Positions 7,742-16,767 are shown, counted from the stretch's first letter. The stretch: DNA of 64,000 nt from DATFVJ01 sp963851085 (GCA_963851085.1 CAWKNX010000023.1:310001-374000), one strand, 5' to 3'. Notes: a model not told the origin generated them from the letters alone. A program made the numbers and translations.

Positions 7742-8072
7742 GATCGTCAAGCTTAGAGGCTTCCTGCTGGCCGCCCGCTACCCCACCGATGGCCCGTTGT
7801 TGGGGTGATCTGGCCCTGCGTGCCATTCGTGCACCAAGGCTTGCAGTTGATCTTGTGATGCCCGATGGGTCATCGTGTGGCTGGCGCCGCCGGTGGACTT
7901 AGGGACATCCGCGGCAACTGATCTTGAAGTGGGCTCGATGGCACGCGTTGATAGGCGTGCTGTAGCACCGCCAACGGGCCACCAGTGGGCCTGACGGGTC
8001 CAGCGGCAGCCAAATATGGGCGCGGCTGGACTGCCCCGTGCGGGCGCGGGCAAGTAGCGCCGTGTGGCGGAA
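7742..8072. other. Gene-free region carrying degenerate repeat sequence
   Basis: No gene is supported. From about 7796 to 7995 the sequence resembles the reverse complement of about 2500-2640. Shared blocks are GCAGTTGATCTTG, TCGTGTGGCTGGCGC, CCGCCGGTGGACTT, TGATCTTGAA and a GATGG..CACGCGTTGATAG-type stretch. Several indels separate the copies. Confidence 0.6.
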
Positions 8073-10343
8073 TCAGCCGCCTGGGCCGGCGACGATGGTG
8101 ATGGTCGCGCCCTTGGGCGCCTGGCCTGTCGGCTGGAACGCGAGCACGTGGCCGTGCCCGAACCCGATGACGGTGACCTGGAATCCGAGCGCCTCCAGCT
8201 GCTTGCTGGCGTCGTGCACGGACGTGCCGGTCACGTTGGGAATCTGGACCATCGGCGGGCCGGTCGAAATGTAGAGCGTGACGACCTCGCCCTGGGTGAT
8301 CGAGGAATCAGGGGGCGGGCTCTGCTTGATCACGCTGTCCTGCGGCTGGCTCGTGCTGGTCTCCGGCTGCTCCTGCACCTGCAGTTGGTGCTGCTGCAGC
8401 CACTGTTCCGCGACCTGCTTCGGCTGCCCGGTGAAGTCGGGGAGCCCGATGCCGGCGCTCACTGTCAGCTTGACCGGCTTCGTCTGGGGCCAGGACGTCC
8501 CCGCGGGCGGGTCGGTACTGATCACCTCGTTCTGCGGGACTGTCGGCGAGGTCCGCTGCTCGATCGCCCCAGGCGTCAGCCCGGCCGCCCTGAGCGCCTT
8601 CTGAGCGTCCGCGACCGCGTGCCCGGTCACATTGGGCACCGAGATCATGCGCGGCCCGGCGGATGAGATCAAGGTGATCGTGGAGCCGTTCAGCGCGTGG
8701 CTGCCGCTGCGCGGTACGGTGCGCGCCACCTCACCCTTGGGCACCTGGTTGTCCACCTGCGGTGGGCCCGTCTTGACCTGGAAACCCAGGTTGCGCATTT
8801 CGGCGGCCGCGGTCGCCGTGGTGAGACCCGCCACGTCGGGCACCCGCGTATAGCGCCCGGACGCCTGCCACCAGACGAGCAGGCTGGCCATAAGCACCAC
8901 GGCGAGCCCGCCGGCCAGATAGGCCGCGCGGCGGCTGAAGAGCCAGTCGGCCAGTCCGCGGCGCTGGCGGGGACCCTGACCGCCGCTGCCGCGTGACACG
9001 ATCAGCGTGTTGTTGCTCTGCTCAGCGGGAGACCCGAAGAACTCGGTGCGGAAGCCGCTCATCTGCGGAGCATCATCGACGGCGCTGGTGCCGCCGCTGC
9101 GCGGGCCCGTGGCGAACGCCGGGAGCGCGGCGACGCCAGGAACGCCGGGAACACCGAAGATCGTCGACTGCTGCGGCGCCTGCCCACCGACCTGGGGCCC
9201 GCCGGGGGGAAGCGGCGGTGCGGATGGGGCCGGTCCGGACGGGGCCGGTCCGGACGGGGCCGGTCCAGCGGGGGGCTGGCCGGGCGGTGGTGACGGCGCG
9301 GGCGGCATCGCTCCGTGCGGCGAGCCGGGGCCGTAGGGTGCCGCCGTGCCGGACGGGTGCGGGCCGGGCGGGCCAGGCTGGCCGGGTTGCGCCTGCGGCC
9401 AGGGCTGGCTGGTCTGGCCGTGTGGCCATGGCTGGCCGGGCTGGCTCGGGGACCCCGGCGGCGGCATCTCGGCACCGGGCGCGAAGGCTGATCCGCCAGG
9501 CAGGTGGTGGCGCGTGTCGAAGACAGCGTGCAGCAACTGGCCGGCGTCCGCCGGCCGCAGCGCCGGGTCCCGGCTCGTGGCGGCCGCCAGCAGGGCGTCG
9601 AGCGCCCGCGGCAATCCGGGGACGACGCTCGAGGGCGCCGGGACGGTCTCGTTGACGTGCTTGTACGCCACGGCGAGCGGCGTGTCAGCCGTATGCGGCT
9701 GGCGGCCTGTCACAAGCTCGAACAGCATGACGCCGGCCGCGTAGACGTCGCTGCGCGCGTCCGCCGTTGCGCGGGAGACCTGCTCGGGTGCCAGGTAGGC
9801 GACCGTGCCGATGACCATGCCCGTCTTCGTGTGCCGCGCCGCCGCGATGGCACGGGAAAGGCCGAAGTCCACGACCTTCACCCGCCTGTCGGCGGTGATC
9901 AGCACATTTTCCGGCTTCACATCCCTGTGCACGAAACCCGCCTGGTGCGCCGCGCCAAGCCCGGCCAGGACGGGCACCATGAGGTCGAGTGCCTCAGCAG
10001 GCGGCAGTCGCCCGCGCTCGTTCAGCAGGTCGCGCAGGGTACGGCCGGGCACATACTCCATGGCCAGGTACAGGTGCTCGCCGTCGCTGCCCTGATCGAA
10101 GACCGCGACGACGTTGGGGTGGGAGAGGCGCGCTACCGACTTGGCCTCGCCGATGAACCGGCGGACGAAATCGGCGTCGCTGGCCAGTTCCCTGTGCATG
10201 ATCTTCAGCGCCACTGTCCGGTCGAGCCGCATGTCAGTGGCGACGTAGACCGTTGCCATCCCGCCGCGAGCGATGCGGGACTCGACACGGTAGCGCCCGT
10301 CGAGCAGATGCCCGACCAGGGGGTCCGCAAGCGTCGCGTCCAT
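8073..10343 (-). CDS. Ser/Thr protein kinase with four PASTA domains
   Basis: 756-residue transmembrane Hanks-type kinase. The kinase domain (about residues 10-270) has ARGGMATVY, VALKIM, HRDVKPENV, DFGLSR and APEQ. A long Pro/Gly/Gln-rich linker follows, then one membrane segment (about 471-493, AAYLAGGLAVVLMASLLVWW). Four PASTA repeats outside the cell probably sense muropeptide or lipid II. The start MDATLADPLVG (10343) is chosen over an upstream frame because family members begin there. A gene for an Rv2175c-like protein lies nearby (14227); in M. tuberculosis kinase PknL (Rv2176) sits beside Rv2175c and phosphorylates it. PknL has no PASTA repeats, so the architecture here is PknB-like. 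Confidence 0.93.
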   Translation of the reverse strand: MDATLADPLVGHLLDGRYRVESRIARGGMATVYVATDMRLDRTVALKIMHRELASDADFVRRFIGEAKSVARLSHPNVVAVFDQGSDGEHLYLAMEYVPGRTLRDLLNERGRLPPAEALDLMVPVLAGLGAAHQAGFVHRDVKPENVLITADRRVKVVDFGLSRAIAAARHTKTGMVIGTVAYLAPEQVSRATADARSDVYAAGVMLFELVTGRQPHTADTPLAVAYKHVNETVPAPSSVVPGLPRALDALLAAATSRDPALRPADAGQLLHAVFDTRHHLPGGSAFAPGAEMPPPGSPSQPGQPWPHGQTSQPWPQAQPGQPGPPGPHPSGTAAPYGPGSPHGAMPPAPSPPPGQPPAGPAPSGPAPSGPAPSAPPLPPGGPQVGGQAPQQSTIFGVPGVPGVAALPAFATGPRSGGTSAVDDAPQMSGFRTEFFGSPAEQSNNTLIVSRGSGGQGPRQRRGLADWLFSRRAAYLAGGLAVVLMASLLVWWQASGRYTRVPDVAGLTTATAAAEMRNLGFQVKTGPPQVDNQVPKGEVARTVPRSGSHALNGSTITLISSAGPRMISVPNVTGHAVADAQKALRAAGLTPGAIEQRTSPTVPQNEVISTDPPAGTSWPQTKPVKLTVSAGIGLPDFTGQPKQVAEQWLQQHQLQVQEQPETSTSQPQDSVIKQSPPPDSSITQGEVVTLYISTGPPMVQIPNVTGTSVHDASKQLEALGFQVTVIGFGHGHVLAFQPTGQAPKGATITIVAGPGG

Positions 10344-10656
10344 TTGCGAGCAGTCTACGGACAGTCGCGGCATCTTCGCGGCGCCAAAGCGCAGAAGCAA
10401 GTGGCGGCATGACCGTGCGCAACGGGCAGGTGACGATGCGTCCAACGCCCGAAAGCCGAACCTTTACAGTACCCACCCACCCTTGGGGGCGTTGCCCCAC
10501 TGCTGATCTTGGCAGGTTGTCAAGGGGTGCGACAGGGGTGAACGCTGTTCTGGGGATAACCGGTCTGGCGATAGCCGGTCTGGGGACAACGGGTCTGGGG
10601 TAGCGGACCGGGTCTGGGGACCGCCGGTCTGGGGACCGCCGGCGCGTACGCTGGGC
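10344..10656. repeat. Intergenic region with GGTCTGGGGA tandem motif
   Basis: The 313-bp gap between the kinase start and the thiG stop has no gene. From about 10548 to 10640 the motif GGTCTGGGGA with short variable linkers (ACAACG, CCGCC, TAGCGGACC) occurs five or six times. GCTGATCTTGGCAGG near 10502 echoes the TGATCTTG motif of the 2.5- and 7.9-kb repeats. No clear promoter was identified. Confidence 0.55.
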
Positions 10657-11415
10657 TCAGCCCGCGGGCGGGGACGATGCCTGTGCATAACGCCGCCGCG
10701 GTACCCGGCCAGCCAGGTAGGCGAGCCGTCCGGCGGCGACCGCGGCCCGCATGGCCCCGGCCATCAGGTCGGGCCGCTCGGCCCGGGTGACGGCGGTGGC
10801 GAGCAGCACGGCGTCGCAGCCAAGCTCCATCGCGATCGCCGCGTCGCTCGCTGTGCCGATTCCGGCGTCGAGTACCACAGGGACCGCGGCGGCCTCCACG
10901 ATGAGCTCGATGTTGTGCGGGTTGCGCACCCCGAGCCCGGACCCGATCGGGGCGCCGAGGGGCATTACCGCCGCGCATCCCGCCTGCTCGAGCCGACGCG
11001 CCAGGATCGGATCGTCGTTGGTGTACGGGAGCACGGTGAAGCCGTCGGCGACGAGCAGTCCGGCCGCGTCGAGCGTCTCCACCGGGTCGGGAAGCAAGGT
11101 CCGCTCGTCGGCGATCACCTCGAGCTTCACCCAGTCGGTGCCGAGCGCCTCCCGTGCCATCTTGGCCGTGAGCACCGCCTCACCTGCGGTGTGGCAGCCT
11201 GCGGTGTTAGGCAGGGGCCTGATACCGCGGGTACGCAGTACCTCGAATACCGAGCCGCGTGCGGCCGGGTCGACCCGGCGCATTGCCACCGTGGTGAGCT
11301 CGGTACCCGACGCGTCGAGCGCCCGTCCGAGCACCTCCAGGCTGGGCGCACCGCCCGTACCCATGATGAGCCGCGAGCCGAACTTCTGCCCGGCGATGAT
11401 GAGCGGGTCGTCCAC
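10657..11415 (-). CDS. thiG: Thiazole synthase ThiG
   Basis: Builds the thiazole phosphate of thiamine from deoxyxylulose 5-phosphate, dehydroglycine and ThiS thiocarboxylate. 252 residues. GTG 11413-11415, one nucleotide after the thiS stop, is chosen as start, giving VDDPLIIAGQKFGSRLIMGTG. The catalytic Lys lies in WVKLEVI; AGCAAVMPLGAPIGSGLG and PVVLDAGIGTASDAA mark the phosphate-binding end of the barrel. Third gene of the thiO-thiS-thiG operon. Confidence 0.95.
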   Translation of the reverse strand: MDDPLIIAGQKFGSRLIMGTGGAPSLEVLGRALDASGTELTTVAMRRVDPAARGSVFEVLRTRGIRPLPNTAGCHTAGEAVLTAKMAREALGTDWVKLEVIADERTLLPDPVETLDAAGLLVADGFTVLPYTNDDPILARRLEQAGCAAVMPLGAPIGSGLGVRNPHNIELIVEAAAVPVVLDAGIGTASDAAIAMELGCDAVLLATAVTRAERPDLMAGAMRAAVAAGRLAYLAGRVPRRRYAQASSPPAG

Positions 11416-11416
11416 C

Positions 11417-11617
11417 TCAGCCTCCCTGCACCGCGGTGAGCACCTCGACCCGGTCGCCCTCGGCGACGTGCGTGGCATCCCACGCGGCCCGGCTCACCAC
11501 CTCGTCATTCACCGCTGCGGCCACACCGCTGGTGGCCGTGGTCACAGCCATAACGGCTTGCGCGACGGTCGCGCCCTTCGCAAGCTGGCACGGCCTGCCG
11601 TTGATGATCACATTCAT
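11417..11617 (-). CDS. thiS: Sulfur carrier protein ThiS
   Basis: 66-residue ubiquitin-fold sulfur carrier. It starts MNVIINGRPCQLAKG and ends with the essential Gly-Gly tail (VQGG) that is adenylated and thiocarboxylated. Its ATG overlaps the thiO stop (ATGA) and its stop is 1 nt from thiG, so the three are translationally coupled. ThiF is not in the window. Confidence 0.95.
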   Translation of the reverse strand: MNVIINGRPCQLAKGATVAQAVMAVTTATSGVAAAVNDEVVSRAAWDATHVAEGDRVEVLTAVQGG

Positions 11618-12783
11618 ACTGACGCTCCCTCCACGGCGCCCGCCGCCGCGAATCGGGCCGGTGAGAAGCGCGCGGCCGCCGGCGGCAGCCGCTGCGTATC
11701 AAGAAGTTCCGCAATGAGATCGGCGGTGACCGGGGCGAGCAGGACACCGCTGCGGAAGTGACCGGTCGCGAGCACCAGGCCGGGCAGTGCGGACGGGCCG
11801 AGCACCGGGGCGTTGTCCGGGGTGCCTGGCCGCAGCCCCGCGGTGGCCTCCGCGAGCTCGAGCTCGGTGATTCCGGGGACGAGTTCGCGGGCATCTCGCA
11901 GCAGTTCCCACACACCGCCCGCGGTGACCCGGGTGTCCGCGCCGAGTTCCTCCTGCGTCGCGCCCACGACGAGTTCACCGCTCGTGCGCGGAACCAGGTA
12001 CACCGATGATCCGCGCACCACGCCGCGGACCGAGCGGGAGAGCAGCGGGTGAGGCCCGCGCAGCCGCAGGATCTGGCCCTTCACCGGCCGGACGGGCGGC
12101 AGGACGGCCGCGGGTACACCGCCGATCCCCCCCGACCGCCAGCCGGCCGCGAGCACGACGGTCGCGGCCGCGAGCCCGGTGCCGTCCGCCAGCGTCGCGC
12201 CGGATGCGCGCCCGCCGGCCACTGTGCCCGTCACTACGATCTGGGCCACCTGCTCGCGGTACAAGGTCACGCCTGCCTGTGCCGCCGCGTCGAGCAGCGC
12301 GCGGGTGAGCATCCTCGGGTCGACCGATCCGTCGCCCGGCACGTGCACGCCGCCCCGGACCGACGGCGCGAGCATCGGCTCGAGGTCCCTGGCCTGTCTG
12401 GCCGTGACCCGCGATGCCTCCACGCCGCTGGACACCTGCAGGTCGTGCAGCCTGTGCAGCACGGCAAGGTCGTCAAAGTCGTAGGCGACCTGCAAGGTTC
12501 CTGTCTGCCTGAAGCACGTCGGGATGCCGGTCAGTTCGGTCAGTTCGGCCGTGAACGACGGGTAGCGCTCCCGCGCCGACAGCCCGAGCGCGAGCAGTTC
12601 CTGCTCGGCGTAGGCCGCCTCGGAGACCGGGCCGAGCATTCCCGCGGCGGCGTGGCTGGCGCCCGCGCCTGGCTGCGGATCCGCTATCGCGACGGTCAGC
12701 CCGCGCTGCGCCGCGCGCCAGGCGATGGCCAGGCCGATCACGCCAGCCCCGATGATGATGGTGTCGTAACGCGGACCGGTCAT
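11614..12783 (-). CDS. thiO: Glycine oxidase ThiO
   Basis: FAD enzyme that oxidises glycine to the imine used by ThiG. 389 residues. The N-terminal dinucleotide-binding motif is DTIIIGAGVIGLAIAWRAAQRG; the C-terminal GLRPGTPDNAPVLG segment is typical of the DadA/ThiO family. ATG 12781-12783 has GGGAG upstream; a further in-frame ATG lies within the TPP riboswitch and is rejected. First gene of the operon and controlled by that riboswitch. Confidence 0.93.
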   Translation of the reverse strand: MTGPRYDTIIIGAGVIGLAIAWRAAQRGLTVAIADPQPGAGASHAAAGMLGPVSEAAYAEQELLALGLSARERYPSFTAELTELTGIPTCFRQTGTLQVAYDFDDLAVLHRLHDLQVSSGVEASRVTARQARDLEPMLAPSVRGGVHVPGDGSVDPRMLTRALLDAAAQAGVTLYREQVAQIVVTGTVAGGRASGATLADGTGLAAATVVLAAGWRSGGIGGVPAAVLPPVRPVKGQILRLRGPHPLLSRSVRGVVRGSSVYLVPRTSGELVVGATQEELGADTRVTAGGVWELLRDARELVPGITELELAEATAGLRPGTPDNAPVLGPSALPGLVLATGHFRSGVLLAPVTADLIAELLDTQRLPPAAARFSPARFAAAGAVEGASV

Positions 12784-12793
12784 CCGATCGGCT

Positions 12794-12880
12794 CCCTTCG
12801 CCGGCATGATCCGGATCAGGTTCGTACGGTCGGAGGCTCACCAGCCTCCCTCTCAGCCCAGTCCGCACCAGGCTCCCGCG
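12794..12880 (-). promoter_or_regulatory. TPP (THI-element) riboswitch
   Basis: On the minus strand the sequence shows the THI-box order: GGGAGCCTGG..GGGCTGAGAGGGAGG, then ACCGTACGAACCTGATCCGG, ATCATGCCGGCGAAGGGAG. CTGAGA and ACCTGATC..GATCATGCCGGCG are the conserved pyrimidine- and pyrophosphate-sensing cores. It ends just before the thiO ATG and overlaps its ribosome site, which favours translational control. Confidence 0.93.
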
Positions 12881-12933
12881 CGTTGAAGCTCCGGCGTGCT
12901 CTCGCCGGGGGCTCGTGGTCTACCTTATGCCGA

Positions 12934-14118
12934 ATGAGCATCTCGCGGGTCGTCGTGGCCGGAGGCGGGCTGGCGGGCCTGCGCATCGTCGAGGCGCTGC
13001 GCGCCCGGCTCTACGGCGGCGTGGTGACACTGGTCGGTGCGGAGCCACACGCACCTTATGACCGGCCGCCGCTGTCCAAGCAACTGCTCGCCGGTGGCGT
13101 CGACGACACGACCCTCGACTCCGATCTCGCCGCGCTCCGCGTCGATCTGCGGCTTGGCGAGACGGCCGTGGGCGTCGCGGACGGTGCGTTGCTAACCGAC
13201 TGTGCGGCCCACCCATTCGACCGGCTGGTGGTGGCCACGGGCGCGGTTCCGGTGGCGCTGCCCGGCGAGGGGCCGCAGCGCTTCCTTCGCACCATCGACG
13301 ATGCGCGCACGCTGCGCCGCCTGCTGCGCCCCGGGCTGCGGCTCGCCGTCGTCGGCGCGGGCTGGATCGGCGCGGAGCTTGCCACCGCAGCGGCTGCCCG
13401 CGGGTGCCAGGTCACGGTCGTGGAGGCAGGCCAGGCGCCGCTCGCGACCGCGATCGGCGCCGAGGTTGGCGCGAAGACTGAGCACTGGTATGCGCAGGCC
13501 GGGGTGGACCTGCGGCTCGGCACGGCCGTGGAGTCGGTGCAGCCGGGCGGGCTCGTCCTCGCTAGCGGCTCGGAGCTTGCGGCGGACGAGGTCGTGACGG
13601 CGGTCGGCGTCCGGCCAGCCGTGGCGTGGCTCGCCGGGTGCGGCATCGGGCTCCAGAACGGGGTCGCCGTGGACGAGCGGCTGCGCTCATCGCTGCCCGA
13701 TATCTTCGCGGCCGGTGACTGCGCGGCGTTCTGGTCGCGCAGGTATGGGCAGCGGCTGCGGGTCGAGCACTGGGACAACGCGCTGCACGCGCCCGAGGTC
13801 GCGGCGGCCAACCTGCTTGGCGGCAGCGAGATATACGACCCGGTGCCGTACTTCTGGTCGGAGCAGTTTGGGCGGATGCTGCAGTACGCGGGCCATCACG
13901 ACGGTGCGGACCGCCTGATCTGGCGCGGCGACCCTCAAGGGGAGCGGTGGACGGCTTGCTGGCTGGCTGGCGACCGGCTGATCGCGCTGCTGACCGTGGG
14001 CCGCCCGCGCGACCTCGGCCAGGGCCGCCGCGTCGTCGCGTCGGGCGCTGCCGTGGACCCGGTGCGGCTCGCGGACCCGGACGTTCAGGTGCGCGACGCG
14101 GTCGCTACCAGATCATGA
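12934..14118 (+). CDS. FAD/NAD(P)-dependent ferredoxin (rubredoxin) reductase-like oxidoreductase
   Basis: 394 residues. The FAD motif is VVVAGGGLAGLRIVEALR, followed by PYDRPPLSKQLL, the NAD(P) motif LAVVGAGWIGAELA, the ATG-like VVATGA and DIFAAGDCA near the FAD O3' site. The last ~90 residues resemble the reductase C-terminal domain. The start is ATG 12934, only 7 nt after a TACCTT -10-like box, so the mRNA may be leaderless. It is divergent from thiO. The electron partner is not encoded nearby. Confidence 0.85.
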   Translation: MSISRVVVAGGGLAGLRIVEALRARLYGGVVTLVGAEPHAPYDRPPLSKQLLAGGVDDTTLDSDLAALRVDLRLGETAVGVADGALLTDCAAHPFDRLVVATGAVPVALPGEGPQRFLRTIDDARTLRRLLRPGLRLAVVGAGWIGAELATAAAARGCQVTVVEAGQAPLATAIGAEVGAKTEHWYAQAGVDLRLGTAVESVQPGGLVLASGSELAADEVVTAVGVRPAVAWLAGCGIGLQNGVAVDERLRSSLPDIFAAGDCAAFWSRRYGQRLRVEHWDNALHAPEVAAANLLGGSEIYDPVPYFWSEQFGRMLQYAGHHDGADRLIWRGDPQGERWTACWLAGDRLIALLTVGRPRDLGQGRRVVASGAAVDPVRLADPDVQVRDAVATRS

Positions 14119-14226
14119 GCGGAGCCCAGGCAGGCCGGCGTCGTTCAGGCGTACGTTCGGCTCGCCGGCCGCGGTCACGCGGGTTTCAGCAACGAGCGAG
14201 TTTGACGGTGTGCATGAGGTGGGAAA

Positions 14227-14598
14227 GTGGGATACGTGGCACTGATAGACCCTGAGACCGACGCTCGCGTCGGCGCCTGGCTCACTCTTACCGAGGTTGC
14301 CGGGCAACTCGCCATCCCCGTGGCGCGTGTCAAGCAGATGCTGCGGGACCATAGGCTGCTCGGCGTCAACCGGCCGGGCGGCGCCATGGCCGTGCCGGCC
14401 GCCTTCCTTGACGGCGGTCAGGTCGTGAAGGGCCTGCATGGCACGCTGACCTTGCTCTTCGACTGCGGGTTCGACGACCACGAGGCGCTGCGCTGGCTGT
14501 TCACGGTCGACGAGTCGCTGCCCGGGACCCCGATCCAGGCGATCGCGGAGAACCGGCGCACCGAGGTCAACCGGCGCGCGCAGGCACTGGCGATCTGA
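14227..14598 (+). CDS. Rv2175c-family DNA-binding protein
   Basis: 123-residue winged-helix-type protein. An N-terminal helix-turn-helix (LTLTEVAGQLAIPVARVKQML) and a conserved C-terminal half (FDDHEALRWLFTVDESL..TPIQAI) match the Rv2175c family. In M. tuberculosis this protein is phosphorylated by the neighbouring kinase, which alters DNA binding. Here a kinase gene is about 4 kb away, separated by the thiamine operon. GTG 14227 follows GAGGTGGG. Confidence 0.85.
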   Translation: MGYVALIDPETDARVGAWLTLTEVAGQLAIPVARVKQMLRDHRLLGVNRPGGAMAVPAAFLDGGQVVKGLHGTLTLLFDCGFDDHEALRWLFTVDESLPGTPIQAIAENRRTEVNRRAQALAI

Positions 14599-14679
14599 GC
14601 CCGGTCCCTGCCGGAGCCGGGTGGGCCCAACCCGCGCCCGCGGAGCCGTGCCGCACTGGGGCCTGGCTAGGCTGCGGCC

Positions 14680-15330
14680 ATGGTCACCGACGTGCGTGAG
14701 CGGCTGAACGATGCCCGGCTCTACCTGTGCACTGACGCGCGCGAGCGCCAGGGCGACCTGGCCGCGTTCGTTGACGCCGTGCTCGGCGCCGGGGTGGACA
14801 TCGTCCAGTTGCGGCAGAAGGCGCTGGAGGCGCGCGCTGAGATCGGCTACCTCTCGCTGCTGCGCGAGGCGTGTGAGCGACACGGCGCGCTGCTGGCCGT
14901 AAACGACCGTGCGGACGTCGCCTACGCGGTGGGCGCCGACGTGCTGCACCTCGGCCAGGATGACCTGCCGGTGCCGATCGCGCGCCAGATCATCGGGCCG
15001 GGTCCGCTGATCGGGCGCTCGACTCACGCGGAGAAACAGACTGCGGCCGCGGCGGCAGAAGAAGGCGTCGACTATTACTGCGCGGGTCCGGTATGGCCGA
15101 CCCCGACCAAGCCAGGCCGCCCCGCTCCCGGCCTTCCGCTGCTGTCATACGCCAGCGCGCTGCCAGCGCCGCGTCCTTGGTTCGCGATCGGCGGCATCGA
15201 TCTGCGGAATCTGGACGATGTCATCGCGGCAGGGGCACGCCGCGCGGTGGTCGTGCGGGCGATCACGCAGGCTCAGGATCCCGCGGCCGTCGCGGCCGCG
15301 TTCGCGCGCCGCCTCAGGGCGGCGGCTTAG
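14680..15330 (+). CDS. thiE: Thiamine-phosphate synthase
   Basis: Joins hydroxymethylpyrimidine diphosphate and thiazole phosphate to thiamine phosphate. 216-residue TIM barrel with VDIVQLRQK, LLAVNDRADVA, DVLHLGQDDLP, the pyrophosphate loop GPVWPTPTKPGRPAPGL and FAIGGID. It is on the opposite strand from thiO-thiS-thiG. No TPP riboswitch is seen before it; the gap from the Rv2175c-like gene is 81 bp, so it may be co-transcribed with that gene. Confidence 0.95.
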   Translation: MVTDVRERLNDARLYLCTDARERQGDLAAFVDAVLGAGVDIVQLRQKALEARAEIGYLSLLREACERHGALLAVNDRADVAYAVGADVLHLGQDDLPVPIARQIIGPGPLIGRSTHAEKQTAAAAAEEGVDYYCAGPVWPTPTKPGRPAPGLPLLSYASALPAPRPWFAIGGIDLRNLDDVIAAGARRAVVVRAITQAQDPAAVAAAFARRLRAAA

Positions 15331-15648
15331 CGTCAGCGGGCCGCGCGCTGGCCGCGCACCTTGCCCGCCGCCACACGGCGGTTCTCAGGCGAGCGGCACC
15401 AGCCATAAGAGCGGTCTCGGCGGCAACTCCGCGGCCACGGCTCTTGGTGGGTCGGCAGGTGGGCCGGTCCGGACGGGTGCCGACCCGGTAGTCGCGGGGT
15501 AACCATGCTGCTACTTCCTGGTTAGATCCAACCCGTGACCTTGTGCAGGCCTCGCCACTGAAAGAGGACTTATAGTGCCAATATCCTGCCGCTCCTGGGT
15601 GTGCGGCGACTAGGACCGGCTGGCCGGCGAGGCGGAACGGGGCATCCC
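15331..15648. other. 318-bp intergenic region
   Basis: No gene is supported. It contains AAGAGC and GCTCTT about 30 nt apart (15407-15450), a possible terminator for thiE without a clear U-run, and an AT-richer patch around GACTTATAGTGCCAATATCC (15564-15590) that may hold the promoter of the downstream membrane protein. Confidence 0.35.
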
Positions 15649-16704
15649 ATGAGCCACTGGAACCCTTCCAGCGGCTGGGAGCATTCTCACGGCATGCACC
15701 CGGGGGACCGGGCCGATTCCGGTGAGGACCGATGGGAGCAGCCGTGGGGTGGGCAGGAGGAGCCCTGGGGTGGGCAGGAGGAGCCCTGGGGTGGGCAGGA
15801 GGAGCCCTGGGGTGGGCAGGAGGAGCCGTGGGGTGGGCAGGAGCAGCCGTGGGGCGGGCAGAAGCCACCAGTCCAGGAGCCACCAGTCCAGGAGCCACCA
15901 GTCCAGGAGCCGTGGCCACCGGAGGACGCGTACCCGCCGCCAATGTCACCGGCGCCAATCTGGGAGGACCCGGAGCCCAGGACGCAGGCACCGCCGCCAA
16001 TGTGGGACGACCAGCAGCCCCCGAAGGCTTACTTACGGCAGCAGCCCGAGCCTCCTGGCCCTCCCGGCCACCGGGCCAGGACCGTCGTGATCACGGTGCT
16101 CGTCATTCTCTTCCTCGCTGCCGGGGCAGCCGCACTCGCCCTCAAACTGCGCTCGCACGCCGGCCGGGTGGCCGCCGCGCCCAGCCACAGTGCCACCACG
16201 AGCCAGCCGCGCATTTCGCCGTCCCAGCCCGCGCCGCGGGTCTCGCCGACGCCTGCGCGCCCCACTGCGCGGCCATCGCCGCCGGCCAGCCCGCCGGTCG
16301 GCCGCGCCACCGTGGCGGTAACCGCCGCCGCGGCGCGCGACCCGGCTGCCGCATCGGTGGCGAGCTTCCTCACCGGCTATTTCACCGCGATCAACGCGCA
16401 TGACTATCAGCGTTTCCGGCCGCTGCTCGGCCCCCAGATGCAGCGGACCGAGACGCCGCAGAAGTTCGCCACCGGGTTCAGGTCCACGACCGACTCCGGC
16501 GCCATCCTCATCGGCCTGTCAGCGCTTTCTGGCGGCCGCCACGCCGCGATTGTCGAATTCACCAGCCATCAGCTGCCCGCCGACAGCCCGGACCACTTGG
16601 CGTGCACACGCTGGACCATCACGCTCTACCTCCAGCCCGGTGGCGCCAGCTATCTCATCGGCATTCCGCCCCCGGGTTATCAGGCGTCGCACCAGCCCTG
16701 CTGA
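15649..16704 (+). CDS. Repeat-rich single-pass membrane protein
   Basis: 351-residue protein of unknown function. The cytosolic N-terminus has six heptapeptide repeats of the form EEPWGGQ (about residues 31-72), then three PPVQE repeats and a Pro-rich stretch. One membrane helix (TVVITVLVILFLAAGAAALAL, about 145-166) and a Ser/Pro/Ala linker follow. The ~130-residue extracellular domain (ASFLTGYFTAINAHDYQRF..) resembles the small NTF2/DUF4878-like folds of actinobacterial membrane proteins, though I cannot confirm the family. ATG 15649 gives MSHWNPSSGW. The gene repeats are near-exact at DNA level, suggesting recent expansion. Confidence 0.75.
   Translation: MSHWNPSSGWEHSHGMHPGDRADSGEDRWEQPWGGQEEPWGGQEEPWGGQEEPWGGQEEPWGGQEQPWGGQKPPVQEPPVQEPPVQEPWPPEDAYPPPMSPAPIWEDPEPRTQAPPPMWDDQQPPKAYLRQQPEPPGPPGHRARTVVITVLVILFLAAGAAALALKLRSHAGRVAAAPSHSATTSQPRISPSQPAPRVSPTPARPTARPSPPASPPVGRATVAVTAAAARDPAAASVASFLTGYFTAINAHDYQRFRPLLGPQMQRTETPQKFATGFRSTTDSGAILIGLSALSGGRHAAIVEFTSHQLPADSPDHLACTRWTITLYLQPGGASYLIGIPPPGYQASHQPC
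15739..15910 (+). repeat. In-frame 21-bp and 15-bp tandem repeats
   Basis: A 21-bp unit around CCCTGGGGTGGGCAGGAGGA recurs about six times (15739-15860) with almost no divergence, followed by three copies of CCACCAGTCCAGGAG (about 15868-15912). Both units are multiples of three and keep the frame of the membrane protein. Confidence 0.85.
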
Positions 16705-16767
16705 CCCGACCCGGCACCAGCCCTGCTGACCCGACCCGGCGGCCGCCCTGCCGACGGCCGCGGGCGC

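Noticed and set aside
12805..12807. Upstream ATG as thiO start
   Set aside because: It lies inside the conserved 3' core of the TPP riboswitch; ATG 12783 has a ribosome site and gives the family N-terminus.
15331..15648. tRNA or small RNA gene
   Set aside because: No cloverleaf with conserved T-loop or anticodon arm could be formed.
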